49,864 nt of DNA from Alkalihalophilus marmarensis DSM 21297. Lineage in GTDB: Bacteria > Bacillota > Bacilli > Bacillales > Bacillaceae_D. The DNA lies in assembly GCF_000474275.2 (NCBI RefSeq), contig NZ_ATAE01000033.1:1-49864 (forward strand), in the 5' to 3' direction. Under the pieces are notes generated by a model, which was not told where the DNA came from, did not search any database, and was given only the letters and a program-made list of their open reading frames with translations. The first letter of the stretch is position 1. Each line of letters begins with the position of its first letter. Shown here piece by piece: positions 42,780-49,864 of the stretch. A program made the position numbers and the translations under genes.

Positions 42780-45422
42780 CTATGCTTTTAATTCTGCAAT
42801 ACGCTCTTTAACGGTTTCGCGTTTCGCTTTGTAATCAGCTTGTTTTGCTTTTTCTTCTTCAATTACTTTTTCAGGAGCTTTAGCAATAAAGCCTTGGTTG
42901 CTTAGCTTCTTATCTACACGCTCTACTTCTTTATCTAATTTCTTAAGTTCTCCTTCTAAACGCTTAATCTCAGCATCAAGGTCTAAGAGTCCTGCTAATG
43001 GGAGGAATAATTCAACACCTGTCAAAACTTGAGACATTGATTTTTCAGGAGCTTTAAGGGCTGTACCTAATTCGAGCTTGCTTGGGTTACAAAATTTCTC
43101 AATGTAGCTCTTGCCACGTTCTAATTGAGCGAGTGTATCTGCATCCTTTGCACTGACAATCAGCTCAATTTGCTTACTCATTGGTACATTTAATTCTGCA
43201 CGAGTATTACGAACCGAGCGGATCATTTCTTTTAGAAGCTCCATATCTTTTACTGCATCTGCGAAGATATATTCTTCTTTACGCACAGGCCATTCTGCAA
43301 CAGTGATGGAATCGCCTTGATGCGGCAAATGCTGCCATATTTCCTCGGTAATAAACGGCATAATCGGGTGAAGAAGTCGCATTGTCTGATCAAGCACATA
43401 AGCGAGAACAGAACGCGTTGTACGTTTTGCTTCTTCATTATCACTATTAAGAGGTAATTTAGCCATTTCGATATACCAATCACAGAAATCATCCCAAATG
43501 AAGTTATACAATAGACGGCCTACTTCACCGAACTCATAAGCATCAATTAAGCGTGTCACATCTTCTGTCGTTTCTTGAAGACGAGTTAAGATCCATTTAT
43601 CTGCAATAGATTTTTCACCGCTTAGATCGATCTCATCATACGTTAATCCGTCCATATTCATTAGGGCAAAGCGTGAAGCATTCCAAATCTTATTGCCGAA
43701 ATTCCAAGTAGATTCGACTTTTTCCCAGTAGAAACGTAAGTCATTTCCCGGGGAACTTCCTGTAGAAAGGAAGAAACGCAGGGCATCTGCACCGTATTTG
43801 TCGATAACATCCATTGGATCAACACCATTGCCTAATGATTTACTCATCTTACGGCCTTCTGAATCTCGAACAAGACCATGAATTAATACATCATTAAATG
43901 GACGCTTGCCTGTAAACTCAAGACCTTGGAAGATCATACGTGATACCCAGAAGAAAATAATATCATAACCAGTCACAAGGACATTCGTTGTATAGAAACG
44001 CTCATAATCAGCAGCGTTTGTATCCGGCCAGCCCATTGTTGAAAACGGCCATAATGCAGACGAGAACCATGTATCTAGTACATCATCATCTTGCTTCCAG
44101 TTTTCAGGATCTTTTGGAGCTTCGTGACCTACATACACTTCGCCTGTTTCTTTATGATACCAAGCCGGAATACGGTGTCCCCACCATAGCTGACGAGAGA
44201 TGCACCAGTCACGAATGTTCTCCATCCAGCGTAAATATGTTTTCTCAAAGCGATCTGGAACAAAATTCACTTTATCCTCTGATTTTTGCAGTTCGATTGC
44301 TGCATCAGCAAGGGGCTGCATTTTTACGAACCATTGGGTTGATAAATAAGGCTCTACTACCGCGCCGCTTCGCTCAGAGTGACCGACTGAATGAGTATGC
44401 TCTTCAATTTTGAAAAGAACACCTGCTTCTTGAAGATCTTTAACGATTTGCTTACGGCATTCAAAGCGGTCCATGCCATCATATTTTCCAGCTTTCGCAT
44501 TCATTGTTCCATCTTCATTCATCACAAGAATGCGCTCTAGATTATGGCGGTTTCCAATTTCAAAGTCATTCGGGTCATGGGCTGGAGTGATTTTCACTGC
44601 ACCAGAACCAAATTCCATATCTACATAATCATCAGCTACAATCGGAATTTCGCGGCCTGTAATTGGAAGAGTAACTGTTTTTCCAATTAAATGCTTGTAA
44701 CGCTCATCCTCAGGATGAACTGCTACAGCTGTATCCCCAAGCATCGTTTCAGGGCGGGTCGTCGCAACTTCGATCTCTCCGCTTCCATCTGTTAGTGGAT
44801 AATTCATATGATAGAAGGCACCTTGTACATCTTGGTAAATAACCTCAATATCAGATAGTGCTGTTTTCGTTTGCGGATCCCAGTTGATGATATACTCGCC
44901 GCGATAGATTAAGCCTTTTTCATAAAGCTTAACAAATACTTCATTAACTGCTTTTGATAAACCTTCATCCAGCGTAAAGCGCTCGCGTGAGTAATCTAGT
45001 GAAAGACCAAGCTTTGACCATTGGTTGCGAATAAAGTCTGCATACTCTTCTTTCCACTCCCACGACTTTTCAAGAAACTTTTCACGGCCAAGGTCATAAC
45101 GACTTACACCTTCTTCGCGGAGTTTCCCTTCTACTTTCGCTTGAGTCGCAATACCAGCATGGTCCATTCCCGGCAGCCATAACGTATCATAACCCTGCAT
45201 TCGTTTAACGCGAGAAAGAATATCTTGTAACGTCGTATCCCATGCATGACCTAAATGTAGTTTTCCTGTTACGTTAGGGGGTGGAATGACGATCGAATAC
45301 GGTTGTTTTTTTGAATCTCCTGTTGCTTCAAAATACTTGCCCTCTAGCCAGTATGAATACCATTTTGATTCTGTTTCTTGCGGATTATACTTTGTAGGCA
45401 TTGTCAGCTCTTTTTTCTCCAT
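42780..45422 (-). CDS. valS: Valyl-tRNA synthetase
   Basis: Class I aminoacyl-tRNA synthetase of 880 residues, the usual bacterial size. HIGH is seen as [13 protein letters not shown] (about 49-61), the editing domain CP1 occupies about 190-340, KMSKS is in [11 protein letters not shown], and the C-terminal arm (about 815-880) is a coiled coil binding tRNA-Val. GAGGG lies seven bases before the ATG. Expression is controlled by a T-box leader that senses uncharged tRNA-Val. Confidence 0.97.
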   Translation of the reverse strand: MEKKELTMPTKYNPQETESKWYSYWLEGKYFEATGDSKKQPYSIVIPPPNVTGKLHLGHAWDTTLQDILSRVKRMQGYDTLWLPGMDHAGIATQAKVEGKLREEGVSRYDLGREKFLEKSWEWKEEYADFIRNQWSKLGLSLDYSRERFTLDEGLSKAVNEVFVKLYEKGLIYRGEYIINWDPQTKTALSDIEVIYQDVQGAFYHMNYPLTDGSGEIEVATTRPETMLGDTAVAVHPEDERYKHLIGKTVTLPITGREIPIVADDYVDMEFGSGAVKITPAHDPNDFEIGNRHNLERILVMNEDGTMNAKAGKYDGMDRFECRKQIVKDLQEAGVLFKIEEHTHSVGHSERSGAVVEPYLSTQWFVKMQPLADAAIELQKSEDKVNFVPDRFEKTYLRWMENIRDWCISRQLWWGHRIPAWYHKETGEVYVGHEAPKDPENWKQDDDVLDTWFSSALWPFSTMGWPDTNAADYERFYTTNVLVTGYDIIFFWVSRMIFQGLEFTGKRPFNDVLIHGLVRDSEGRKMSKSLGNGVDPMDVIDKYGADALRFFLSTGSSPGNDLRFYWEKVESTWNFGNKIWNASRFALMNMDGLTYDEIDLSGEKSIADKWILTRLQETTEDVTRLIDAYEFGEVGRLLYNFIWDDFCDWYIEMAKLPLNSDNEEAKRTTRSVLAYVLDQTMRLLHPIMPFITEEIWQHLPHQGDSITVAEWPVRKEEYIFADAVKDMELLKEMIRSVRNTRAELNVPMSKQIELIVSAKDADTLAQLERGKSYIEKFCNPSKLELGTALKAPEKSMSQVLTGVELFLPLAGLLDLDAEIKRLEGELKKLDKEVERVDKKLSNQGFIAKAPEKVIEEEKAKQADYKAKRETVKERIAELKA

Positions 45423-45475
45423 TAAGTATCCCTCTTTCTTTGCTCTAACTTATTCATCCATCTTTATGAAAATAG

Positions 45476-45745
45476 AAAAAACCCTCTTCCTCCAAAGGAC
45501 GAAGAGAGTTTGTATTCGCGGTACCACCTTTGTTTGCAGCTGCCATTTAACCTACTTCAATAGTAAGCATTGCGGCTGCACACTTCATTTGATAACGGCA
45601 TCTAACCGACCACGCTTACTAATCGTTCAGCGGGGCTGCTCCTGGGCGACATTCAATTCCTACATCTTAAGAAATCTCACAGCTAATGATTTCTCTCTCT
45701 GAAAGGTTCAGAATTTACTCTTCCCATTCTACGCATCTATTTTCA
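45476..45745 (-). promoter_or_regulatory. T-box leader of valS (tRNA-Val sensor)
   Basis: The T-box sequence AAGGTGGTACCGCG is at 45530-45517 on the minus strand, followed by a terminator, ACTCTCTTCGTCC/GGAGGAAGAGGGT then TTTTTT (45509-45476). Stem I features are AGAGAGAAATC, the AGCTGTGA block and CTGAACG; the specifier reads GTC at 45650-45648 in the context GAAT-GTC-GCC, a valine codon, which fits the downstream gene. Uncharged tRNA-Val should favour antitermination. Confidence 0.92.
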
Positions 45746-45752
45746 ACTGTAT

Positions 45753-45785
45753 GGTTAACTGTATAGGTTAACTCATGTGGTTAAC
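45753..45785. repeat. Three GGTTAAC iterons with a 13-bp period
   Basis: GGTTAAC at 45753-45759, 45766-45772 and 45779-45785, separated by 6-base spacers. They overlap the probable valS promoter (minus-strand TATACA). No known regulator site was recognised. Confidence 0.6.
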
Positions 45786-45971
45786 TTAATTGTGTATTCC
45801 CGTAGGACAATTCTCATCTATTTTAGCTTGTTTGTTATTCATTCGTCAATATCAGCTTTTCCACTCTTGCTAAATCATATACTAATCTATGTACAAAACC
45901 TAAGAAGCGCTACGGCAGAATGTCTAAAAGCAGCTTGCACACATACTGAGGCATACGCATAGAGTACAGTA

Positions 45972-46040
45972 ATGAGAGATTGGTTTAAAGATTGGTTTAA
46001 AGATTGGTTCGAAGATTGGTTCGAAGATTGGTTCAATTGA
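45972..46040 (+). CDS. Possible 22-residue DWFK/DWFE repeat peptide
   Basis: The open frame reads MRDWFKDWFKDWFEDWFEDW and ends FN. It consists of five tetrads DWF(K/E/N) encoded by five 12-bp units (45978-46037). The first two units read GATTGGTTTAAA, the next two GATTGGTTCGAA, the last GATTGGTTCAAT. There is no clear ribosome site before the ATG, so translation is uncertain. It ends 13 bases ahead of a well-placed start for the next gene and could instead be a leader. Confidence 0.4.
   Translation: MRDWFKDWFKDWFEDWFEDWFN
45978..46037. repeat. 12-bp tandem repeat, five units
   Basis: Five exact-length units starting GATTGGTT, with block-wise differences (AAA AAA GAA GAA AAT in the last codon; TTT TTT TTC TTC TTC in the third). 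Length changes keep the reading frame. The last unit touches the ribosome site of the following gene. Confidence 0.9.
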
Positions 46041-46053
46041 AGGAGGGCTCAAC

Positions 46054-46251
46054 ATGATGGGCCGAAAATACCGTCGTCATTATCATCGTCCCCCTTGGTG
46101 GCTTAAAATACGAGCGATGTTTGCCCAGATATTGCTGCCGTTAATCTGCTTTCAATTTTTACGTACTCTGCTGTTTCCAACGACTTTTGACGTTATCTTG
46201 CTTACATTAATGTTCGTTCTATATTGTTCTCTCTTATTAAAGTTATTCTAG
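46054..46251 (+). CDS. Small membrane protein of unknown function
   Basis: A 65-residue protein with a basic, His- and Trp-containing N-terminus (MMGRKYRRHYHRPPWW) and two hydrophobic segments (about 24-40 and 45-64) ending at the C-terminus. GAAGGAGGG stands eight to ten bases before the ATG pair, and a perfect terminator follows at once, so this is a true gene. It is the only plus-strand gene among spore and valS genes. No family was recognised. Confidence 0.7.
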   Translation: MMGRKYRRHYHRPPWWLKIRAMFAQILLPLICFQFLRTLLFPTTFDVILLTLMFVLYCSLLLKLF

Positions 46252-46270
46252 CTTAATAAGAGAGTTTTTT
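46227..46270 (+). terminator. Terminator of the small membrane protein gene
   Basis: CTCTCTTATTAA pairs with TTAATAAGAGAG and is followed by TTTTTTT. The 5-prime arm lies inside the last codons of the gene. Confidence 0.85.
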
Positions 46271-46306
46271 TATAAAAAAACGTTCTCTACGCTTAGGCAG
46301 AGAACG

Positions 46307-47317
46307 TCAGCTTCCTTCTGGCGGAATAATTAATTTTTGGCTTAATCGTTGGACTTTACGCAAAGAGATGAGTCTTTTTTCTAAACGTTGGACATGCTGC
46401 AGCTCGCTAAGCTCAGAACGCTTATTAATGTATGACTCGACAGCAAACACTACTGGTTCTGGAAACATTAAATACCCGCAAAGCAGCTCTTTCTCTTCAT
46501 CAAGTAAAGGCAGATGGCGCTCATATCTCATAAACCACCTTAATACCTCATCTTCATTCCACATCGTATAACGAAAATTTTGACGGCAGAAGCTGGCTAG
46601 GTCTCTAGCTGGCGTATCGACGCTGGCCTTTTCAAAATTTATAACTGTTGGTTCATTTTCCATATTGAAAATGGCATGTGCACGAGAGATCCGTCCGTGG
46701 CATAAAACCGTGCGGTACTTTTCTTTTTCAAGACATGCTTCATACCAGTTTTGCAGATGTTCGCTCGCTTTAACAGCCATTTGATCAAGCATATGCGCAT
46801 GAGTGATAAATGTCAGCTCAAACGGCGACATATAATTTTTTCGTTCTACAAAATCAGCAAAGCGATTCAGCTCAAGCCGCTTCATTTCCCATCTTTTTTG
46901 CAGCTCATTAAATGACTGATCTACTTGTTCTTTCACAAACGTTTGTGTTTTTACTGTCAAGCGGTGAATGACAGCCATTTGTGTAGCGAGCTTCTCCTCT
47001 TGAGATTCCCGGCCCATATATTCTACTCCCTCATACCAAGGCATCACATAATACGTATGAGTATTTGTGGCAACCGTATACTCCCCGTATTTTGTCGGCA
47101 TGATTGGGATTGCTTGTTTATAATTTAATTTCGATAGCTTTCTCATCGCATGGATAAATTCATCCGCTTCCATCCGGTTCATCGTTGTTTCTTTCAGGGC
47201 AAATATTCCTCTAGATGTGGTAACTTTTTTGACCTTGCCGAAATCTTCAATATGATCTGGGTAAAGGTCGTAATAAAATAAAATAGAGGCATAGGGACTA
47301 ACAACGTGTTGCCTCAT
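46307..47317 (-). CDS. ysxE: Spore coat protein YsxE (CotS-type kinase fold)
   Basis: A 336-residue protein of the CotS/YsxE family with an aminoglycoside-phosphotransferase-like fold. Identification rests on VLCHGRISRAHAIFNMENEPTVINFEKASVDTPARDLASF, where the usual catalytic HGD...D pair has become HGR and NFEKA, so it is probably not an active kinase. In B. subtilis ysxE lies between valS and spoVID, as here. The start overlaps the upstream gene (ATGA). Mother-cell expression from the spoVID sigma-E promoter is likely. Confidence 0.88.
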   Translation of the reverse strand: MRQHVVSPYASILFYYDLYPDHIEDFGKVKKVTTSRGIFALKETTMNRMEADEFIHAMRKLSKLNYKQAIPIMPTKYGEYTVATNTHTYYVMPWYEGVEYMGRESQEEKLATQMAVIHRLTVKTQTFVKEQVDQSFNELQKRWEMKRLELNRFADFVERKNYMSPFELTFITHAHMLDQMAVKASEHLQNWYEACLEKEKYRTVLCHGRISRAHAIFNMENEPTVINFEKASVDTPARDLASFCRQNFRYTMWNEDEVLRWFMRYERHLPLLDEEKELLCGYLMFPEPVVFAVESYINKRSELSELQHVQRLEKRLISLRKVQRLSQKLIIPPEGS

Positions 47318-48240
47318 GTAACCACCTTCTTTTGTTCATCTATCCACCTAGCTAAAATAACGACAAGATGTTTAGCAGCATCCCATTCAAGCGTCATCTG
47401 TGTAAGCTTCTCTTCTATTTCTCGTTCACTGCGATTGCTCATCAGCGCATTCGCTGCGCTTGCCCATTCATAGGGTTCAAGACATTCTTGAAGTAGGAGC
47501 AATGCTTGATCTTTAGTAAACCCTTCTGTTTGTCCCATCGAATGAATGAGATCTCTCAGGGAGTTGGTACCATTCTCTTTATGCCACTGCAGTAAGAACG
47601 ATCGTAAGGAATGATAGCCTAATTCTGGTTCTTCATTGGTACCTTGCCATATTAAAACATCATAAATGCATCTGGCTTGCTTTGCAGTATGAATAGGGTC
47701 TAGGACTGGCTTTTTAATATGGCTTACTTTAACCGAAAGAGCTTTTGCTTTCTTTATACGCTCTAGGGCTTCTTTATGGTATTTTCTCATCTGAGCTTGA
47801 ATGTCTTGTCTTAATCCATTTAACAGAATAGGATTCCAATGATCGTCCTTCCATTCAACTTTTGGGTCAGCCGGTCTTCTAACAGCTTGTTCACCTTTTG
47901 TTTGAATGCCGTTCGTGATCATTAGTCCAAATAATACCCCCCATGCTTGTTCGTGACCTAGCTGCGGATATGGCTCTTCTAATTCATCATGAAGAGTAAT
48001 CCATTGGTCGCGCCATTTAGCTGAGGCTTCTTCCTCTTTGGTGCGAATCATGCGATCACATAAAACAAGCGGTGTTTGGGTGCAGTTGTCACGCCATTTG
48101 ATATGCCAGTCAAGTAAGGAAGAATCCGACCAAGAACGAATTCGTTTCCGTCCTTGGTCGGTAAAGATGACTGCCTCATTAATAAATTCAACCTGCTTAA
48201 ATCCATATTGTTTTTTTAGCCAATCCACAAGTTCTATCAT
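47314..48240 (-). CDS. Probable CotS/YsxE-like spore protein
   Basis: A 308-residue protein with no clear family. The N-terminal outline (YGFKQVEFINEAVIFTDQG, then TPLVLCDRMIRTK, ITLHDELEEPY and AWGVLFGLM) resembles the N-lobe of CotS-type spore coat proteins; the C-terminal half is helical and W-rich, and no catalytic motif is present. It lies between spoVID and ysxE, with AAGGAG before the ATG and an ATGA overlap with ysxE, so it is in the same sporulation operon. B. subtilis has no gene here; a coat or cortex role is inferred from location only. Confidence 0.55.
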   Translation of the reverse strand: MIELVDWLKKQYGFKQVEFINEAVIFTDQGRKRIRSWSDSSLLDWHIKWRDNCTQTPLVLCDRMIRTKEEEASAKWRDQWITLHDELEEPYPQLGHEQAWGVLFGLMITNGIQTKGEQAVRRPADPKVEWKDDHWNPILLNGLRQDIQAQMRKYHKEALERIKKAKALSVKVSHIKKPVLDPIHTAKQARCIYDVLIWQGTNEEPELGYHSLRSFLLQWHKENGTNSLRDLIHSMGQTEGFTKDQALLLLQECLEPYEWASAANALMSNRSEREIEEKLTQMTLEWDAAKHLVVILARWIDEQKKVVT

Positions 48241-48251
48241 AGCAGCTCCTT

Positions 48252-49667
48252 TTAGGACTTGGCGCTTGTTGGAATATAGAGAATTTGACCTTCTTCCACT
48301 TTCTCTTCTGTTAATTGATTCATGCGAGCAATTTGACTCGTACTGATGTTGTAGCGGTCAGCAATCGTATTGATGGTTTCATTCGGTTGAATGATACACA
48401 TTCTCCATTTAGAAAAGCGCTCTTCACCTTTAGTCAGCATTTTTGTTAAATACAATGCATTCTCTTCACGCGGTTTATTTGCTGCAACAACTTGCTCTGC
48501 TTCCTCTGCCTCTGCTGCTTCTGCTTCTGCTTCTGCTTCTGCTTCAACATAAACAGGCTCTGGCGCTCTTGCTGCCATTTTAGTTAGAGGACCAACCGAT
48601 TCTTCCTCCGCTTCTACTACTACCTCTTGTTCAATTTCTTCTACCTCTTCCACCATTTGTTCTTCTACTTGTTCCTCTACTTGTTCCTCTACTTCTACCT
48701 CTTCTACTCTTTCTTCTGCCGCCGGTTCAACTTCATCTTGCCGATCATCTTCTACCTCATATTCCATATCTTCTTCCATATCTTCTTCCACATCTTCTTG
48801 CCCTTCATCTACTACTTCTATTTCTTCTTCATATACGTCAGCTTCTTCTTGCTCTTCTGCTCGTTGTTCCTCTTCAGCTTCTTCATAAGCGTCCTCACAC
48901 TCCGATTCATCTAGCTGCCCATCGAGTTCATAGTCCTCAACTTCGTGATTCTCCACCTCAACCCGCTCTTGTGGCTCAACTGCTTCTTCTGTTTCTTCCT
49001 CAGTAGGCAAAGGCTGCTGATAACCGTATTGTGAGAAGGCTGATGGCTGCCACATTTGTGTTTGCGGGGGCTTCGCTCGTTGTTCTGGATGAAATTGCGG
49101 CGGACTAATTAACTGTTCGTTTGAACCCGCTCGCTTTGCATCAAATGCAAAAGATGGATCTACGCTTTCCTCTTTCTTTACCTTTTGTGCTGTAGGAGGA
49201 GCCTCTCTCTTTTTTGCAACTTCTTGATGCTGATTCATTCCGCTGATACTTATATCTGCAGTTAATTGAATGCAGCTTCTCTCAGGCAGATCATAATCGA
49301 ACGAATCGATTTGAACATAGACATCATCTAAATTATGAATTCTGCTGATTGGGATCGTTACGTCAATAGGAAAGAAATGAGTGATTTTCCCGGTTCCATC
49401 CTCACTCAGTGAGACATCACCGACAGAACGAAAGGCAACTTGGTCTTCAATTGACCCTTCAAGGTCAATTCCTGATTCCGTTTTTGCAGGATGGTACTCA
49501 CCAACTAACCTTAGGCCGCCTTTAATATAAACATGATGGTCCCTCTCCTCTATGGAGATATCTGGTTCAAGCGACATGCCTACAATCTCCTGTACTTCTT
49601 GCCCTTTATTTAACCAAACTGATTCCTCAATTGAAAACGATAGCTTCGTTGGATGTTCTTGTGTCAC
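48252..49667 (-). CDS. spoVID: Spore morphogenetic protein SpoVID
   Basis: Coat-encasement protein of 471 residues. The N-terminal domain (LSFSIEESVWLNKGQEVQEI, GLRLVGEYHP; about 5-150) is the conserved SpoVID part needed for encasement; a long Glu-rich, low-complexity middle follows (about 215-400); the C-terminus is a LysM domain (PNETINTIADRYNISTSQIA, about 420-465) that binds lipid II or glycan and SpoIVA partners in B. subtilis. Start: GTG 49667 (MTQEHPTKL) with GGAGG eight bases upstream; an earlier ATG lacks a ribosome site. The gene has a sigma-E promoter. Confidence 0.92.
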   Translation of the reverse strand: MTQEHPTKLSFSIEESVWLNKGQEVQEIVGMSLEPDISIEERDHHVYIKGGLRLVGEYHPAKTESGIDLEGSIEDQVAFRSVGDVSLSEDGTGKITHFFPIDVTIPISRIHNLDDVYVQIDSFDYDLPERSCIQLTADISISGMNQHQEVAKKREAPPTAQKVKKEESVDPSFAFDAKRAGSNEQLISPPQFHPEQRAKPPQTQMWQPSAFSQYGYQQPLPTEEETEEAVEPQERVEVENHEVEDYELDGQLDESECEDAYEEAEEEQRAEEQEEADVYEEEIEVVDEGQEDVEEDMEEDMEYEVEDDRQDEVEPAAEERVEEVEVEEQVEEQVEEQMVEEVEEIEQEVVVEAEEESVGPLTKMAARAPEPVYVEAEAEAEAEAAEAEEAEQVVAANKPREENALYLTKMLTKGEERFSKWRMCIIQPNETINTIADRYNISTSQIARMNQLTEEKVEEGQILYIPTSAKS

Positions 49668-49733
49668 ATTACATTCCTCCTCTAACATGATCAATCTACA
49701 ACCGCTTATGTCTACACTATTCAGTACAATATC

Positions 49734-49762
49734 ACTTTATGAGCAAGCCTTTGTAAATATGA
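49734..49762 (-). promoter_or_regulatory. Sigma-E promoter of the spoVID operon
   Basis: Minus-strand TCATATT (49762-49756), 14-base spacer, CATAAAGT (49741-49734). The -35 box matches the consensus in full and the -10 at seven of eight positions. The spacer equals that of the spoIVFA promoter. Confidence 0.78.
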
Positions 49763-49792
49763 CCACAGTTTGAAAGAGAAGAGGTTTCAGTC

Positions 49793-49864
49793 CATATCGA
49801 GTAGGAGGAGGCTATTAGCCTCCGACCTCTCACACCACCGTACGTACGGTTCCGTATACGGCGG
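49793..49864 (-). mobile_element. 3-prime end of a group II intron (runs off the window)
   Basis: Read on the minus strand: CCGTATACGGAACCGTACG, GTACGGTGGTGTGAGAGG, TCGGAGGCTAATAGCCTCC, TCCTACTCGAT. This is the typical 3-prime tail (domain V/VI region) of Bacillus group II introns, with a GGAGGC/GCCTCC helix and the CTACTCGAT end. The intron body, probably with a reverse transcriptase gene, would lie beyond the right edge. The intron boundary is near 49793, about 30 bases from the spoVID -35 box. Confidence 0.8.

Larger units (their letters stand above)
45423..45971. other. valS leader and divergent intergenic region
   Basis: The proximal part (to about 45745) is the T-box leader of valS. 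Beyond it lie three GGTTAAC copies (45753-45785) near the likely valS promoter, and about 180 bases that hold only possible promoter sequence for the small plus-strand unit that starts near 45972. Confidence 0.7.

Noticed and set aside
45978-46037. CRISPR-like array
   Set aside because: The units are directly adjacent 12-mers with no spacers, and there are no cas genes.
48627-48914. Plus-strand frame rich in Phe and Tyr opposite spoVID
   Set aside because: It is the antisense of the Glu-rich repeat region of SpoVID; composition explains the long open frame.

Overview
The window is chromosomal DNA from an endospore-forming member of the Bacillaceae. Evidence is the minus-strand block spoVID, ysxE, valS, folC, prepilin peptidase, spoIIB, maf, radC, mreBCD, minCD, spoIVFAB, rplU, prp, rpmA, which follows the Bacillus subtilis order, plus sigma-E type promoters, an M-box, a valine T-box and an L21 leader. 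Repeat content and gene content suggest an alkaliphile-type Bacillus relative, but the species cannot be fixed from sequence alone. I see no rRNA, tRNA, CRISPR array, prophage or transposase gene.

Left part (1-12.2 kb) is accessory. It holds mgtE under an M-box riboswitch, an arsenic operon (arsR-arsB-arsC-arsD-arsA), a divergent second ArsR regulator with a DUF318-type permease and a tiny Cys-Cys peptide, an MBL hydrolase, an amidohydrolase and a Na/Pi transporter with a convincing PhoP box. In B. subtilis, spo0B and obg follow rpmA; here this block takes their place. Next come rpmA-prp-rplU, rng and spoIVFB-spoIVFA (12.3-16.7 kb).

Between spoIVFA and minD (16.8-23.5 kb) lies a molybdenum cofactor cluster (mobA; moaD, moaE, mobB, moeA, moaB; moaC) with an aldo/keto reductase and a DJ-1/PfpI protein. 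It contains an 850-base gene-free zone full of palindromic dispersed repeats. moaA and any molybdoenzyme are not in the window. Cell division and shape genes (minCD, mreBCD), radC, maf and spoIIB follow.

The most interesting region is 30.8-41.1 kb: a ten-gene type IV pilus operon (a membrane protein, a VanW-like protein, pilB, pilT, pilC, pilA, pilD, pilM, pilN, pilO) at the place where B. subtilis has only comC. The pilin gene has its own leader that matches a class II cyclic-di-GMP riboswitch, followed by an intrinsic terminator that shares bases with riboswitch helix P1. This predicts that c-di-GMP switches pilin and the downstream assembly genes on. PilB also begins with an MshEN-type domain, the fold that binds c-di-GMP in related ATPases, so both synthesis and motor activity may answer to the same messenger.

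Right part (41.3-49.9 kb): folC, valS with its T-box, a small plus-strand unit with a 12-bp tandem repeat that encodes a DWFK/DWFE peptide and a 65-residue membrane protein, then ysxE, a probable degenerate coat kinase-like protein and spoVID, whose sigma-E promoter lies just beside the 3-prime end of a group II intron at the window edge.
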